Source of the DNA: Opitutaceae bacterium
Lineage (GTDB): Bacteria > Verrucomicrobiota > Verrucomicrobiia > Opitutales > Opitutaceae
Reading direction: 5' to 3'
DNA: 64,000 bases
Assembly: GCA_019455245.1 (NCBI GenBank)
Contig: JACFMR010000017.1
Span: 32,384-96,383 of the forward strand
The position numbers and the translations under genes are program-made. Below are positions 25,086 through 34,588 of the stretch, piece after piece. The notes beneath the pieces were generated by a model. That model did not search any database, was not told the DNA's origin, and saw only the letters and a list, made by a program, of their open reading frames with translations. Every line of letters starts with the position of its first letter. Position 1 is the first letter of the stretch.

Positions 25086-25880
25086 TCAGTGATCGTGGCG
25101 TTCGAAGGAGTCGTGCCACTTGCGCAGCACGGCCCAGTTGAGCAGCGCCACGGCGGCCACGAAGATGAAGCCCAGCAGGCAGCTGGTCAACGCGGTGGCG
25201 AACAGCGCGGGGATTTTGATCTGGGTGTTGTAGACGTAAACCAGGAAGCCGAGACCGCCTGAGCCGCCGGAGGAGTTGCCCACCATGTATTCGCCAAAAA
25301 TGGCGCCGATCGGCGCGAGCGTCGCCGCGATGCGCAGACCCGCCAGATAATACGGCATGGCGGAAGGCAGCCGCAGCAACCACAGCTCCTGCCAGCGCGA
25401 GGCGTTGGCCATGCGGAACAGGCCGACGTGATTCTGGTCGGCCGACAACAGGCCCTGCGTGGTGTTGGCCACGATGGGGAAGAAGCTGATCAACCACGTG
25501 ATGGTGACGATGCCCGGGAAGCCCGGACCGGCCCACAGCACGATGATCGGCGTGAGCACGATGACCGGGGTCATTTGCAGCACGAGCAGCCACGGGTAGA
25601 AGGTGGCGCGCAGTGTGCGGGACACGCCGACGGCCAACGCGAGCACCATGCCGCCGGTGGCCGCAAGGGCGAAACCGGCCAACGCACCCAAGGCCGTGCT
25701 GCCCGCGGCCGTCAGCAGGCGAGTACGTTCGTTTACGGCGGCCTCCAGGATCTGTCCCGGGGTGGGCAGCAGCCAGTCGCTGACGCCGCCGAGGTGTTTC
25801 ACGCCCAGCCAGATCGCTCCAAAAAGCAGGCCGCCCAAGACCGGCAGCAGCCACGTCATCCAAACCGGCTGGCGTTTCAT
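25086..25880 (-). CDS. ABC transporter permease (SsuC/ThiX type)
   Basis: 264 residues, about six membrane spans. The inner-membrane EAA loop reads RWQELWLLRLPSAMPYYLAGLR, followed by IAATLAPIGAIFGEYMVG, both typical of the BPD_transp_1 permeases paired with NMT1-like binding proteins. The start ATG overlaps the ATPase stop (4-base ATGA overlap), so the two are translationally coupled. Confidence 0.93.
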   Translation of the reverse strand: MKRQPVWMTWLLPVLGGLLFGAIWLGVKHLGGVSDWLLPTPGQILEAAVNERTRLLTAAGSTALGALAGFALAATGGMVLALAVGVSRTLRATFYPWLLVLQMTPVIVLTPIIVLWAGPGFPGIVTITWLISFFPIVANTTQGLLSADQNHVGLFRMANASRWQELWLLRLPSAMPYYLAGLRIAATLAPIGAIFGEYMVGNSSGGSGGLGFLVYVYNTQIKIPALFATALTSCLLGFIFVAAVALLNWAVLRKWHDSFERHDH

Positions 25881-26650
25881 GCCGCCTCCTCTTCCACGCT
25901 GTGCAGCAGACGCGTGACCTCGTTGATCTTGTCCTGAAACGCATGCTCCCCGCGCAGGTCGCGCTTGCGTTCCAGACCGAAATCAACCGCAACTTCGGCC
26001 GCGATGCGGCCGGGATGCGCGCCCATGACGAGAATGCGGTTGGAAAGAAAAACCGCCTCGGCCACGGAATGGGTGACGAAGATGGCGGTGAACGGCGTGC
26101 GCTGGCGCAACGCGAGCAACTCCTCGTTGAGGCGAAAACGGCTCATCTCGTCGAGCGCCCCGAAAGGTTCGTCGAGCAGCAGCAATTCCGGCGAGACGCT
26201 GAGCGCGCGGGCGATCGAGACCCGCATGCGCATGCCGCCGGAAAGCTGGCGGGGATAGTAGTCGCGCACCCGGGCGAGCCCGACCAGGTCGAGCAATTCA
26301 GCGGCCTGCCGGCGGCGGACATCGGGCGCCGTGCTGCGCAGCCGCATGAGCAGCTCGGTGTTGTGTTGCACGGTGAGCCAGGGGAGCAGCGTGGCGTCCT
26401 GAAAAATGAACGATTGCCGGTCGCGCGCGCCACGGGGCGTGGTGCCCAGCACGCTGATCGCGCCGGCCGTGGGCGGATTGAGGCCGGAGATGAGCTTGAG
26501 GATGGTCGATTTGCCGCAGCCGCTCGGGCCGATGAGGCTGACGAAATCCCCGTGCCGCACGGTGAGATCGGTGCGGTCGAGGATGAGCGGTCCATCCCCG
26601 TAGCGTTTGACCACGGATTGAAACTCAACGACGGGAGGCGCGGCGGACAT
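25877..26650 (-). CDS. ABC transporter ATP-binding protein (SsuB/ThiZ type)
   Basis: 257 residues from the ATG at 26650 (MSAAPPVVEFQSVVKRYGDG); longer in-frame extensions upstream look non-coding. Walker A GPSGCGKST at 41-49, Q-loop FIFQDATLLPWL, signature LSGGM at 136-140, Walker B LLLLDEP at 156-162 and the H-loop in FVTHSVAEAVFLSNR are all intact. It is the first gene of the five-gene minus-strand run. I looked for a TPP riboswitch in the upstream 130 bases and saw no CUGAGA core, so thiamine regulation is not supported. Confidence 0.93.
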   Translation of the reverse strand: MSAAPPVVEFQSVVKRYGDGPLILDRTDLTVRHGDFVSLIGPSGCGKSTILKLISGLNPPTAGAISVLGTTPRGARDRQSFIFQDATLLPWLTVQHNTELLMRLRSTAPDVRRRQAAELLDLVGLARVRDYYPRQLSGGMRMRVSIARALSVSPELLLLDEPFGALDEMSRFRLNEELLALRQRTPFTAIFVTHSVAEAVFLSNRILVMGAHPGRIAAEVAVDFGLERKRDLRGEHAFQDKINEVTRLLHSVEEEAA

Positions 26651-26784
26651 GCAGCGAGTCAGGACAACGCGCCGGCCCGCAGAAGCAAGCGCAAGCCTCA
26701 CCGCGGCGGACTCCTTGCAACCAGTCCCGTGACCCGCATCACCCCAACAACCGACCCAGCTCTCCCGCATCCTTGCAGTCCAGG

Positions 26785-26870
26785 ATGTCACCTATTAAGT
26801 GACAAATAGCAATCACGTAAGAATTTATATGAAAGTGATATAAGGGCGTATGTCACTTAATAGGTGACAT
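26785..26870. repeat. Paired 20-bp inverted repeats around an AT-rich core
   Basis: ATGTCACCTATTAAGTGACA (26785-26804) and its exact inverse TGTCACTTAATAGGTGACAT (26851-26870) flank a 46-base AT-rich core. Each arm is itself a near-palindrome (TGTCAC-N7-GTGACA). The element sits between the start of the ABC ATPase gene and the stop of the TPR gene, in a region otherwise very G+C-rich. It could be two operator sites, a long cruciform, or a REPIN/MITE-like mobile remnant. No ORF is inside. Confidence 0.85.
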
Positions 26871-26902
26871 GGATGCTTGCATTGGTGAGGGAGGGGGAGG
26901 GA

Positions 26903-27799
26903 TTAGCTGGCTGAATCCGGGCTTGGGGGGAGCTTGGCGAGAGAGGTGCGGGCCTGCTGGAAGTTGGGGTCGAGATTGAGCGCAGTCTCGTAGGCGGCGC
27001 GGGCGGCGGCGGGGTCTTTGCGGCGTTCGGCGAGATTGCCGAGGCGCCAGTGCACGGCGGCGTGCGAGGGTTCGTCCGAGGCGGGGGTGAGTTGCAAGCA
27101 GCGTTGGAGATGGGTCTGCCCGGAGTCGGTTTCGCGTCCGCTTTCCGCGGCGATGCGGCCGATGGAATAGTGGGCGAGGTAGTTGTCCGGCTGGCGGTCG
27201 AGCAGTTGCCGGAAGAGGGCGATGGCCTCCTCGAAACGATGATCGGCCACCATGAGCTGGCCCAAAAGCAAGGTGCCCATGACGGGATCGCGTTCGAGGA
27301 TGGTCTCGGCCTGCCGGTAGGCTTTCATGACTCCGCCGCCGAGAAAGGACGGGGCCTGCCGGTAGTAATCCACGAGGCCGCGGCGAGCTTCGAGATGATC
27401 GGGATTCAGTTCGACGGCCTTTTCCAGTGCCGCACGGCAGGCGCGGGCGTGATGGATTTGATCGAGCAGGGAGGCCTGCTTGGCGGCGAGGCCGTGGGCG
27501 CCGCCCAGCTCGGCGTGGTAGTCGGCATTAGTCGGATCCAGCTCAATGGCTTTTTGGAGCTGGTGGATGGCGGCGGCGGTGTCGTTGCGCTTGATCGCGA
27601 TAACCCCGAGAAAGTAGCGCGCCTTGGCGTGGGCCGGCTCGGCCAGGCTCAGTTCCTGAAACGCCACACGGGCCTCGGGATAGCGCCGCGCCTTGTAGAG
27701 AGCCAGTGCCTCGTCGTAGGTGGGAGCAGCGGATGCCGTGGAGACCCCAAGCCACAGGACGGCCGGGAGCAGGATCCAAGTCAAACGACGTGACGACAT
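26903..27799 (-). CDS. Secreted or periplasmic TPR-repeat protein
   Basis: 298 residues from ATG 27799. A signal peptide (MSSRRLTWILLPAVLWLGVSTASA) precedes about seven TPR units, for example YDEALALYKARRYPEARVAF, ARYFLGVIAIKRNDTAAAIH, YHAELGGAHGLAAKQASLLD and AVHWRLGNLAERRKDPAA. It lies 75 bases downstream of the MacB-type permease gene on the same strand and may be co-transcribed with the exporter. The function is presumably a protein-interaction scaffold. Confidence 0.8.
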   Translation of the reverse strand: MSSRRLTWILLPAVLWLGVSTASAAPTYDEALALYKARRYPEARVAFQELSLAEPAHAKARYFLGVIAIKRNDTAAAIHQLQKAIELDPTNADYHAELGGAHGLAAKQASLLDQIHHARACRAALEKAVELNPDHLEARRGLVDYYRQAPSFLGGGVMKAYRQAETILERDPVMGTLLLGQLMVADHRFEEAIALFRQLLDRQPDNYLAHYSIGRIAAESGRETDSGQTHLQRCLQLTPASDEPSHAAVHWRLGNLAERRKDPAAARAAYETALNLDPNFQQARTSLAKLPPSPDSAS

Positions 27800-27874
27800 G
27801 GGCGCAGGATGGAGACACGAAACGCCCCACGGCAAACCAGGAACGCCCCGGCGCCACGCACGTCGAGCCCAGTG

Positions 27875-29083
<1,209 letters not shown>

Positions 29084-29085
29084 GT

Positions 29086-29853
29086 TCAGGCGGGTTGATG
29101 GAGCTGGGCCTCTGCCTCGGCGGCGAGCAAGCGCTGCATCTCGACCGCGGCCTGCAGGCGTTTGGCGATCTGGATGTCGCTCACGATGCGGCCGTCGCGC
29201 ATGATGAGGTTGCGCCGGGTGTATTGGGCGATGTCGAGCTCGTGCGTGACCATGAGAATGGTGATGCCCTGCTCGTTGAGCTGTTGAAACACGCCGAGGA
29301 TTTCCACCGAGGTCTTGCTGTCGAGGTTGCCGGTGGGTTCGTCGGCCACGAGGATCTGGGGCCGGTTGACGAGGGCGCGGGCAATGGCCACGCGCTGCTG
29401 CTGGCCGCCGGAGAGCTGGCTGGGGAAGTGGTCGGCGCGGTTGGCGAGGCCGACCAGTTCGAGGCACTCCCGGGCGCGCTCGCGGATGGCGGCCATCGAC
29501 AGGCGTTGGTGGCCGTAGAGCATGGGCAACTCGACGTTTTCCAGGGCGGTGGTGCGGCTGAGGAGGTTGAAGCCTTGAAAGACGAAACCGAGTTTCTGGT
29601 TGCGGATGTCGGCCAGTTCGTCGCGGTCGAGTTGCGAGACATCGATGCCGTCAAGCAGGTAGGCGCCGGAGGTCGGGCGGTCGAGGCAGCCGATGAGATT
29701 CATCATGGTGGATTTGCCCGAGCCGCTCGCGCCCATGACCGCGACAAATTCCCCGCGCTTGATGTCCAACGACACCCCGCGCACGGCGTGCACCTCCACC
29801 TCGCCGGTGTGATAAACCTTGTGGATGTCCTGCAGTTGGACGACCGCGTTCAT
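29086..29853 (-). CDS. MacB/LolD-type ABC transporter ATP-binding protein
   Basis: 255 residues. Walker [10 protein letters not shown] (41-49), Q-loop [16 protein letters not shown] (147-154), Walker B ILVADEP (167-173) and [14 protein letters not shown] (H-loop) all match the LolD/MacB ATPase family. Here ATPase and permease are separate proteins rather than fused as in E. coli MacB. A C-terminal acidic tail ([19 protein letters not shown]) is unusual but not diagnostic. It is 6 bases after the adaptor gene. Confidence 0.94.
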   Translation of the reverse strand: MNAVVQLQDIHKVYHTGEVEVHAVRGVSLDIKRGEFVAVMGASGSGKSTMMNLIGCLDRPTSGAYLLDGIDVSQLDRDELADIRNQKLGFVFQGFNLLSRTTALENVELPMLYGHQRLSMAAIRERARECLELVGLANRADHFPSQLSGGQQQRVAIARALVNRPQILVADEPTGNLDSKTSVEILGVFQQLNEQGITILMVTHELDIAQYTRRNLIMRDGRIVSDIQIAKRLQAAVEMQRLLAAEAEAQLHQPA

Positions 29854-29859
29854 GGCGGC

Positions 29860-31236
29860 TCAGAAGCGCCGGCGCGTGCCGGTGAAGGGATTGTTGGCGG
29901 GCATGGAGCCGGTGGCATTTTGTCCCGGGATATACGCGCTGGTGATCAGTTGGTCGCCTTCGGCCAGACCCTCGATCAACTCGGTGCTGATGCCGTCGGA
30001 GATGCCGAGCCTGATGTTGACCGCCTCGATTGTGGGCTGCGTGGCGGTGCCGGTAAGCTTGTAAACCGTGCGCGTGCTGATTTGGGCCGGGGCGGCGCCT
30101 TCCCGGCCGCGTCCACCCCGACGCAGGGCGGAAAGATCGATGCCGCGCTCCTGCGCCAGCCGGGTCAGGCGCGCCCGAACTTCGGGCGAAGGCGGCCCGC
30201 TGCCGGGGGTGAAACCGGCGTCGGCGTAAAGTTGGCGCAGCTTGTCCTCCTCCGAAACCGGGGCGGAGGCGTCGCTGCCCGATGACACGGGCGGTGCGGG
30301 TGGCAGCAAGGAATCCGGTATGCGCACACGCAGGGTGCTGTTGGGGATGCGCAGGGTGTCGGGGCGGTCGGCGATGACCACGGAGACGTTGGCGGTCATG
30401 CCGGGTTTGAGCCTTAGGTCGTCATTCCGCACCTCGATGATGGTCTGGTAGGTGACGACGTTGGACTCGGTCTTGGGCGAATTTCGGATCTGCATGACGC
30501 GGCCGCGGAAACGGCGGTCGGGGTAGGCGTCGACGGTGAAATCCACGCGCTGCCCGTCCTCGACGCTGCCGATGTCGGCCTCGGCGATGGCGGCGTTGAT
30601 CTGCATGCGGGAGAGGTCGTCGGCGATGATGAACAACACGGGGGCGTTGAGGCTGGCGGCGACGGTGCGGCCGACCTCGATCTTGCGGTCGAGCACGATG
30701 CCATCGACGGGCGAATAGATGGAGCAGCGCGAAAGATCGACGCGGGCGTTTTCCACGGACGCCTCGCGGGTGAGCAGGTTCGCGTCGGCCTGGGCGAGGG
30801 TGGCCTCGGCCTGGTCGAGTTCCTGCTGGGAGACGAGGTTGCGTTCCCGGAGTTCGCGGGTGCGCACGGTGTTCAGCGTGAGCAGGACGTGGTTGGCCTT
30901 GGATGAAGCGAGCTCGGCCTCGGCCTGACGCAGGCGCTGCTCATAGGTGGCGGGATCGATGCGGGCGAGGAGCTGGCCGGCTTTGACGGGCGTGTTGAAA
31001 TCAACCAGCACCTCGGTGATGAGCCCCGACACCTGGCTGCCGACTTCGACCGAAGTCACCGGCTGCAGGGTGCCGGTGGCGGTGACCACCTGGGTGACGG
31101 CACCACGCTCCACGGTCGCGGTGGTGAAGACCGGGGTGTTTTTACCGCCCGGCCGGAAATACAGCCAGCCGACGACGGCCGCGATGATCACAAGGAAGAC
31201 GATGAGGTAACGCTTGAGGGGACGGGATTTGGCCAT
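29860..31236 (-). CDS. MacA-like periplasmic adaptor (membrane fusion) protein
   Basis: 458 residues from ATG 31236 (MAKSRPLKRYLIVFLVIIAA). One N-terminal membrane anchor is followed by a barrel-sandwich/lipoyl half (ATVERGAVTQVVTATGTLQP, VGSQVSGLITEVLVDFNTPV), a long alpha-hairpin (about 100-170) and the second lipoyl half (SIYSPVDGIVLDRKIEVG). Two insertions are odd: a Pro/Ser-rich stretch (LLPPAPPVSSGSDASAP) and an Arg/Gly segment (LRRGGRGREGAAP) in the C-terminal third. It heads the macA-ATPase-permease run. No outer-membrane TolC gene is nearby. Confidence 0.9.
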   Translation of the reverse strand: MAKSRPLKRYLIVFLVIIAAVVGWLYFRPGGKNTPVFTTATVERGAVTQVVTATGTLQPVTSVEVGSQVSGLITEVLVDFNTPVKAGQLLARIDPATYEQRLRQAEAELASSKANHVLLTLNTVRTRELRERNLVSQQELDQAEATLAQADANLLTREASVENARVDLSRCSIYSPVDGIVLDRKIEVGRTVAASLNAPVLFIIADDLSRMQINAAIAEADIGSVEDGQRVDFTVDAYPDRRFRGRVMQIRNSPKTESNVVTYQTIIEVRNDDLRLKPGMTANVSVVIADRPDTLRIPNSTLRVRIPDSLLPPAPPVSSGSDASAPVSEEDKLRQLYADAGFTPGSGPPSPEVRARLTRLAQERGIDLSALRRGGRGREGAAPAQISTRTVYKLTGTATQPTIEAVNIRLGISDGISTELIEGLAEGDQLITSAYIPGQNATGSMPANNPFTGTRRRF

Positions 31237-31379
31237 GGAGGAAAGAGTAGGATACGGACCTTGCCTGAAACTCCGCAAGGTCTGCCGGGCTAAGACGTCT
31301 GCAGCCGGCAAAAGTGACGGAAAAATATCAACACGGCACGATTTGCTGCGGTCGAGACGACAAAGGCCGACACGGACGG

Positions 31380-32840
31380 TCAGAGTGGTGGTGTTTGTCC
31401 GGCACCGGTCATGGTGGTCAGCCGGTCGTGGCGCAGGCCGAAATAGTCCTCATAGAGCCGGGTCCGGAGCGTCGGGGCGTTGGTGGCTGGCGCGGACAGG
31501 GTCGGTTGCCGCACAATGGCCAAGTCCAGCAGGCGCGAGGCTTCGGCGAGGATCTCCCACCCGGCAAAATAGACGATGTTGCGCACGCCGAGGAGCGCGG
31601 CGGTGCTGACGAGACGATCGGTGCCGATATGACGGGTCATGATCTGCGCGGGATCCTCGGGGAACAAGAACGACTGGCTCGTGGGCATGAAAAGGATGCG
31701 GTTGGCCCCAAAGGTTTCGGTCCATTGGTGGAGCGGCCAAGGCTGCGGCACGGTGTCCTCCCAGCCGTAATACCACACGGCCACGCGCCACTCGGGCGGG
31801 AGCCCGGCGTGATTGATGGCGACGTATGCATCCTGCCACCAGCAATTGGCCATCACCAGGTCGAGGTCGCCGCGGTGCGCCCGGGCGCGTGCGCCAAAAC
31901 GGGCCAGAAAACGGGCGAAAGCGCGGTTGTACCACGCGTAGCGTTCCGGCTTGGGGGCGGTGTGCAGGTCGCCGCCGGTTTCCGCATGAAACGCGGCCAG
32001 CGTTTCGGGATTGTAGCGGTCGGGATCGCTTTCGGTGGGATGCACCGCGATGCCGTCGGCCTCGGGATATAGCGTCAGCACCTCGTCGAGCACGTCGAAC
32101 AGGTAGCGTTGCGTGAGGGGATGCTCCAAGGCGAGTCCGTGTTGTTCGCCGGGCTGGCCGTCGCGGGTGAGGCGGGCGGCCTCGGGATGCGCCCGCACAA
32201 AATCACGACCGTGCCCGTCGGTCGTGAGCATGAGGTAGGTTTTCACGCCGTGGGCGTGGCCGCAGTCAATGAGTTGGCCCAAAAAGTTTTCGGACGCATT
32301 CCGGGCATGACGATCACACAGTTCCGGGTAGCGTTGCGAGGGATAGGCGAGGGTGTAGCCGTTGAGCAGCACCCAAAGCCGGTTCATGCCCTGGGCACCC
32401 ATCCACGCGACCAGATCCTGCCATTGGGCGAGGGTCCACCCGGCCAGATCGTGGGTTTCGCGGCCGGTGATGATCGGATAATCGCCGCAGCCGAGAAAAA
32501 CATAATAACCGGTTTCCGGGCTCGCTGCCGCCGGTCGGGGCTCGGGCACAATGAAATAGTCGCTGCCACGGGCCGATGGACCGGCCGGGTCGGCGGAGAA
32601 CTGCAGCGGGTAAAAACCGGGACGAGGCAGCCGCCCGCACCAGCGTCCCGGACCGGAACGGCCGGTGGGGGTGAAACCGGGAAAATCCAGCGTGCACCCT
32701 GCCGACAACGGCGCACCATTGGAGGCCAAGATTTCAAATTCAAAGTCGCGGCCCGCCCCGATGGTGCGGGTGGCGGTGTGCAGTCGCAGCGGGCCGGCCG
32801 GCGCGGCCGCATCGCGCAGCGGTCGCGATTCAGGCACCAT
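31380..32840 (-). CDS. Uncharacterised glycosidase-like protein (predicted TIM barrel)
   Basis: 486 residues from ATG 32840, which overlaps the last codons of coaD. Residues 1-110 look like a beta-sandwich (DFEFEILASNGAPLSAGC ... RPGFYPLQFSADP). The rest shows alternating strands and helices with acidic active-site-like strand ends: MNRLWVLLNGYTL, VKTYLMLTTDGHGRD, ADGIAVHPTESDPDRY, LDLVMANCWWQDAY and WRVAVWYYGWEDT. This resembles glycoside hydrolase barrels (GH20/GH67-like in flavour), but I cannot name the family. There is no signal peptide. Alternatively it is a sugar-binding barrel. The 143 bases after its stop hold the macA promoter. Confidence 0.6.
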   Translation of the reverse strand: MVPESRPLRDAAAPAGPLRLHTATRTIGAGRDFEFEILASNGAPLSAGCTLDFPGFTPTGRSGPGRWCGRLPRPGFYPLQFSADPAGPSARGSDYFIVPEPRPAAASPETGYYVFLGCGDYPIITGRETHDLAGWTLAQWQDLVAWMGAQGMNRLWVLLNGYTLAYPSQRYPELCDRHARNASENFLGQLIDCGHAHGVKTYLMLTTDGHGRDFVRAHPEAARLTRDGQPGEQHGLALEHPLTQRYLFDVLDEVLTLYPEADGIAVHPTESDPDRYNPETLAAFHAETGGDLHTAPKPERYAWYNRAFARFLARFGARARAHRGDLDLVMANCWWQDAYVAINHAGLPPEWRVAVWYYGWEDTVPQPWPLHQWTETFGANRILFMPTSQSFLFPEDPAQIMTRHIGTDRLVSTAALLGVRNIVYFAGWEILAEASRLLDLAIVRQPTLSAPATNAPTLRTRLYEDYFGLRHDRLTTMTGAGQTPPL

Positions 32841-33309
32841 AGGCCTGGCGCAGGGCGGTGGCGACTCCGGGGGGGACGAAGTGGCTGACATCGCCACCGT
32901 ACTTGGCCACCTGCTTCACGAGCGCGGAACTGGTGTAGCTGAACTGCTCGTTGGGCATGACGAAGATGGTTTCGAGCGCCGGTTGCAGGTGGCGGTTCAT
33001 CAGCGCCATGTTGAATTCGAACTCGAAATCGGAGAGCGCGCGCAGCCCGCGGATGATGGCCTGGGCCTTTTGCGCGAGGGCGAACTCCACCAACAGGCCG
33101 TCAAAGGTGGTGACGCTGACGTTGGCGAGGTGGCCGATGCTTTCCTCCACGAGGGCCTGGCGCTGTTCCGCGGAAAAGAGCGGGCCTTTGCCGGGATTGT
33201 GGGCCACGGCCACCGTCACATGATCAAACAGCTTGGCCGCCCGGCCAAGCACGTCGAGGTGCCCGTAGGTGATGGGATCGAAGGTGCCGGGGTAGATGCA
33301 GTGGCGCAT
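32830..33309 (-). CDS. coaD: Phosphopantetheine adenylyltransferase
   Basis: 159 residues. It begins MRHCIYPGTFDPITYGHLDV, the CoaD nucleotidyltransferase signature with the GxFDPxTxGH motif (residues 8-17), and has IRGLRALSDFEFEFNMALMN and YTSSALVKQVAKYGGDVSHFVP, all invariant in the family. It catalyses the ATP-dependent step to dephospho-CoA. A much longer in-frame extension upstream is non-coding. It is divergent from pgsA with a 117-base gap. Confidence 0.96.
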   Translation of the reverse strand: MRHCIYPGTFDPITYGHLDVLGRAAKLFDHVTVAVAHNPGKGPLFSAEQRQALVEESIGHLANVSVTTFDGLLVEFALAQKAQAIIRGLRALSDFEFEFNMALMNRHLQPALETIFVMPNEQFSYTSSALVKQVAKYGGDVSHFVPPGVATALRQAYGA

Positions 33310-33426
33310 GGATGGGGTCCGAACATAGGATTCCGGCCGGCGCAGGCGATTGTCTTTTTTCGGAATTGCACGGGCGATTTCCATGATTGCCTTTGCCGGG
33401 GTGGAGTGTGTGCTGACTTTTTTCCC

Positions 33427-34020
33427 GTGCGCCTGAATCTTCCCAACATCCTCACGGTGTCGCGCCTGCCCGCGATGTTCGGCATCGTGGCCCTCATGTA
33501 CAGCGATTTCAAATGGGCGGCGACGATTGCATTCTGGCTGTTCATTGCGGCCGCGCTGTCGGACTGGCTGGACGGCAAACTGGCCCGGGAAAGCGGCCAG
33601 GTGTCCACCTTCGGACGTTTCATGGATGCGGTGATCGACAAGGTCATGGTGGTGGGGCTGATGGTGGCGCTGGTCAACGGCGGCTACTTCCAGGCCTACC
33701 GCACCACCGCGATGCTGCTGGTGCTGTGCATCATCGGCCGGGAGTTTTTGATTTCCGGCCTGCGCATGGTGGCCGCGAGCAGGGGCGTGGTGGTCGAGGC
33801 CGATGCGGGCGGGAAGTTCAAGACCTTCCTGCAACTCAATGCCATCGGCTGGTTGCTGGGCTGGCGGATGCTGGCCACGGATTTTGGCGATGTGGGCCAG
33901 GCGTGGTTGACCGCCGGGGTGCACTTGGTGGGGCTGGGGCTTTTCGTGGCGTCGGTGGTGCTGACCGTCACGTCGGGCTGGACCTATTTCCGCCGGCACG
34001 GCCACGTCGTGCGCGATTGA
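33427..34020 (+). CDS. pgsA: CDP-diacylglycerol-glycerol-3-phosphate 3-phosphatidyltransferase
   Basis: 197 residues starting at a GTG (VRLNLPNILTVSRLPA). The CDP-alcohol phosphotransferase motif is complete: DWLDGKLARESGQVSTFG, then RFMDAVIDK, giving D-x2-DG-x2-AR-x8-G-x3-D-x3-D. About five membrane spans. It makes phosphatidylglycerophosphate and is followed 5 bases later by pgpA, so the two enzymes of phosphatidylglycerol synthesis are adjacent. Confidence 0.93.
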   Translation: MRLNLPNILTVSRLPAMFGIVALMYSDFKWAATIAFWLFIAAALSDWLDGKLARESGQVSTFGRFMDAVIDKVMVVGLMVALVNGGYFQAYRTTAMLLVLCIIGREFLISGLRMVAASRGVVVEADAGGKFKTFLQLNAIGWLLGWRMLATDFGDVGQAWLTAGVHLVGLGLFVASVVLTVTSGWTYFRRHGHVVRD

Positions 34021-34025
34021 GCGGC

Positions 34026-34547
34026 ATGCAACTTCGGCAACCGATCTGGCCGCGCTTCCTGCCCACGGCGACGGTGCTGAACTGTGCGACGCTGGGGCCG
34101 TTGGGGCGGCGATTGCCGGCGCCCGGCACGTGGGGTTCGCTCGCGGGGCTGATGTATTACACGGTGATTTTTGCCGGGCGCTACGGGGTGATCGGCACGG
34201 TGTTGCTGAGCGCGCTGGGCTGCTATGTGGCGGTGGCGATTTGCGGCGAGGCGGAGTTCCGGCTCGGCCGCCGCGATCCGGGCGAAGTGATCCTCGATGA
34301 ATTTGTCGCGCTGCCGCTGTGTTTCCTGGGTTGGTCGTACCTGGTGGTTGGCTTTCCGGCCTGGGTGGTGTTTCTCGCCGGTTTCGGCCTGTTCCGGCTC
34401 TTCGACATTGTGAAGCCATTCGGCATCCGGCGATTGCAGGATCTACCCGGCGGCTGGGGTGTGGTGGCCGATGATGTGGCGGCGGCGTTGCTCACCTGTG
34501 CGGTGCTGCACGGCGCGCACGCGGGCTGGGGCATGATGGCCGCCTGA
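34026..34547 (+). CDS. pgpA: Phosphatidylglycerophosphatase A
   Basis: 173 residues, the usual size. Hallmarks of PgpA: APGTWGSLAGL near the N-terminus, DPGEVILDEFVALPLCF (the metal-binding Asp/Glu motif), FRLFDIVKPFGIRRLQDLPG and GWGVVADDVAAALL. It dephosphorylates phosphatidylglycerophosphate to phosphatidylglycerol in the inner membrane, acting after PgsA. It is presumably co-transcribed with pgsA. Confidence 0.95.
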   Translation: MQLRQPIWPRFLPTATVLNCATLGPLGRRLPAPGTWGSLAGLMYYTVIFAGRYGVIGTVLLSALGCYVAVAICGEAEFRLGRRDPGEVILDEFVALPLCFLGWSYLVVGFPAWVVFLAGFGLFRLFDIVKPFGIRRLQDLPGGWGVVADDVAAALLTCAVLHGAHAGWGMMAA

Positions 34548-34560
34548 AGGGCGGCGATCA

Positions 34561-34588
34561 GGGCAGGGCGGTCAGGGCAGGGCGGTCA
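34561..34588. repeat. 14-bp tandem duplication at the nusG-like stop
   Basis: GGGCAGGGCGGTCA occurs twice in a row (34561-34574 and 34575-34588). The first copy on the plus strand contains the complement of the TGA stop; the second encodes the last four residues. The reading frame shows the stop was re-created by the duplication. Confidence 0.75.

Noticed and set aside
26651..26790. TPP riboswitch upstream of the ThiXYZ-like importer
   Set aside because: No CUGAGA core or conserved stems are visible between the ATPase start and the inverted repeat.
32830..34419. coaD extended to 529 codons, as if fused with another protein
   Set aside because: The CoaD family starts at MRHCIYPGTFDP; the upstream part is antisense to pgsA and pgpA.
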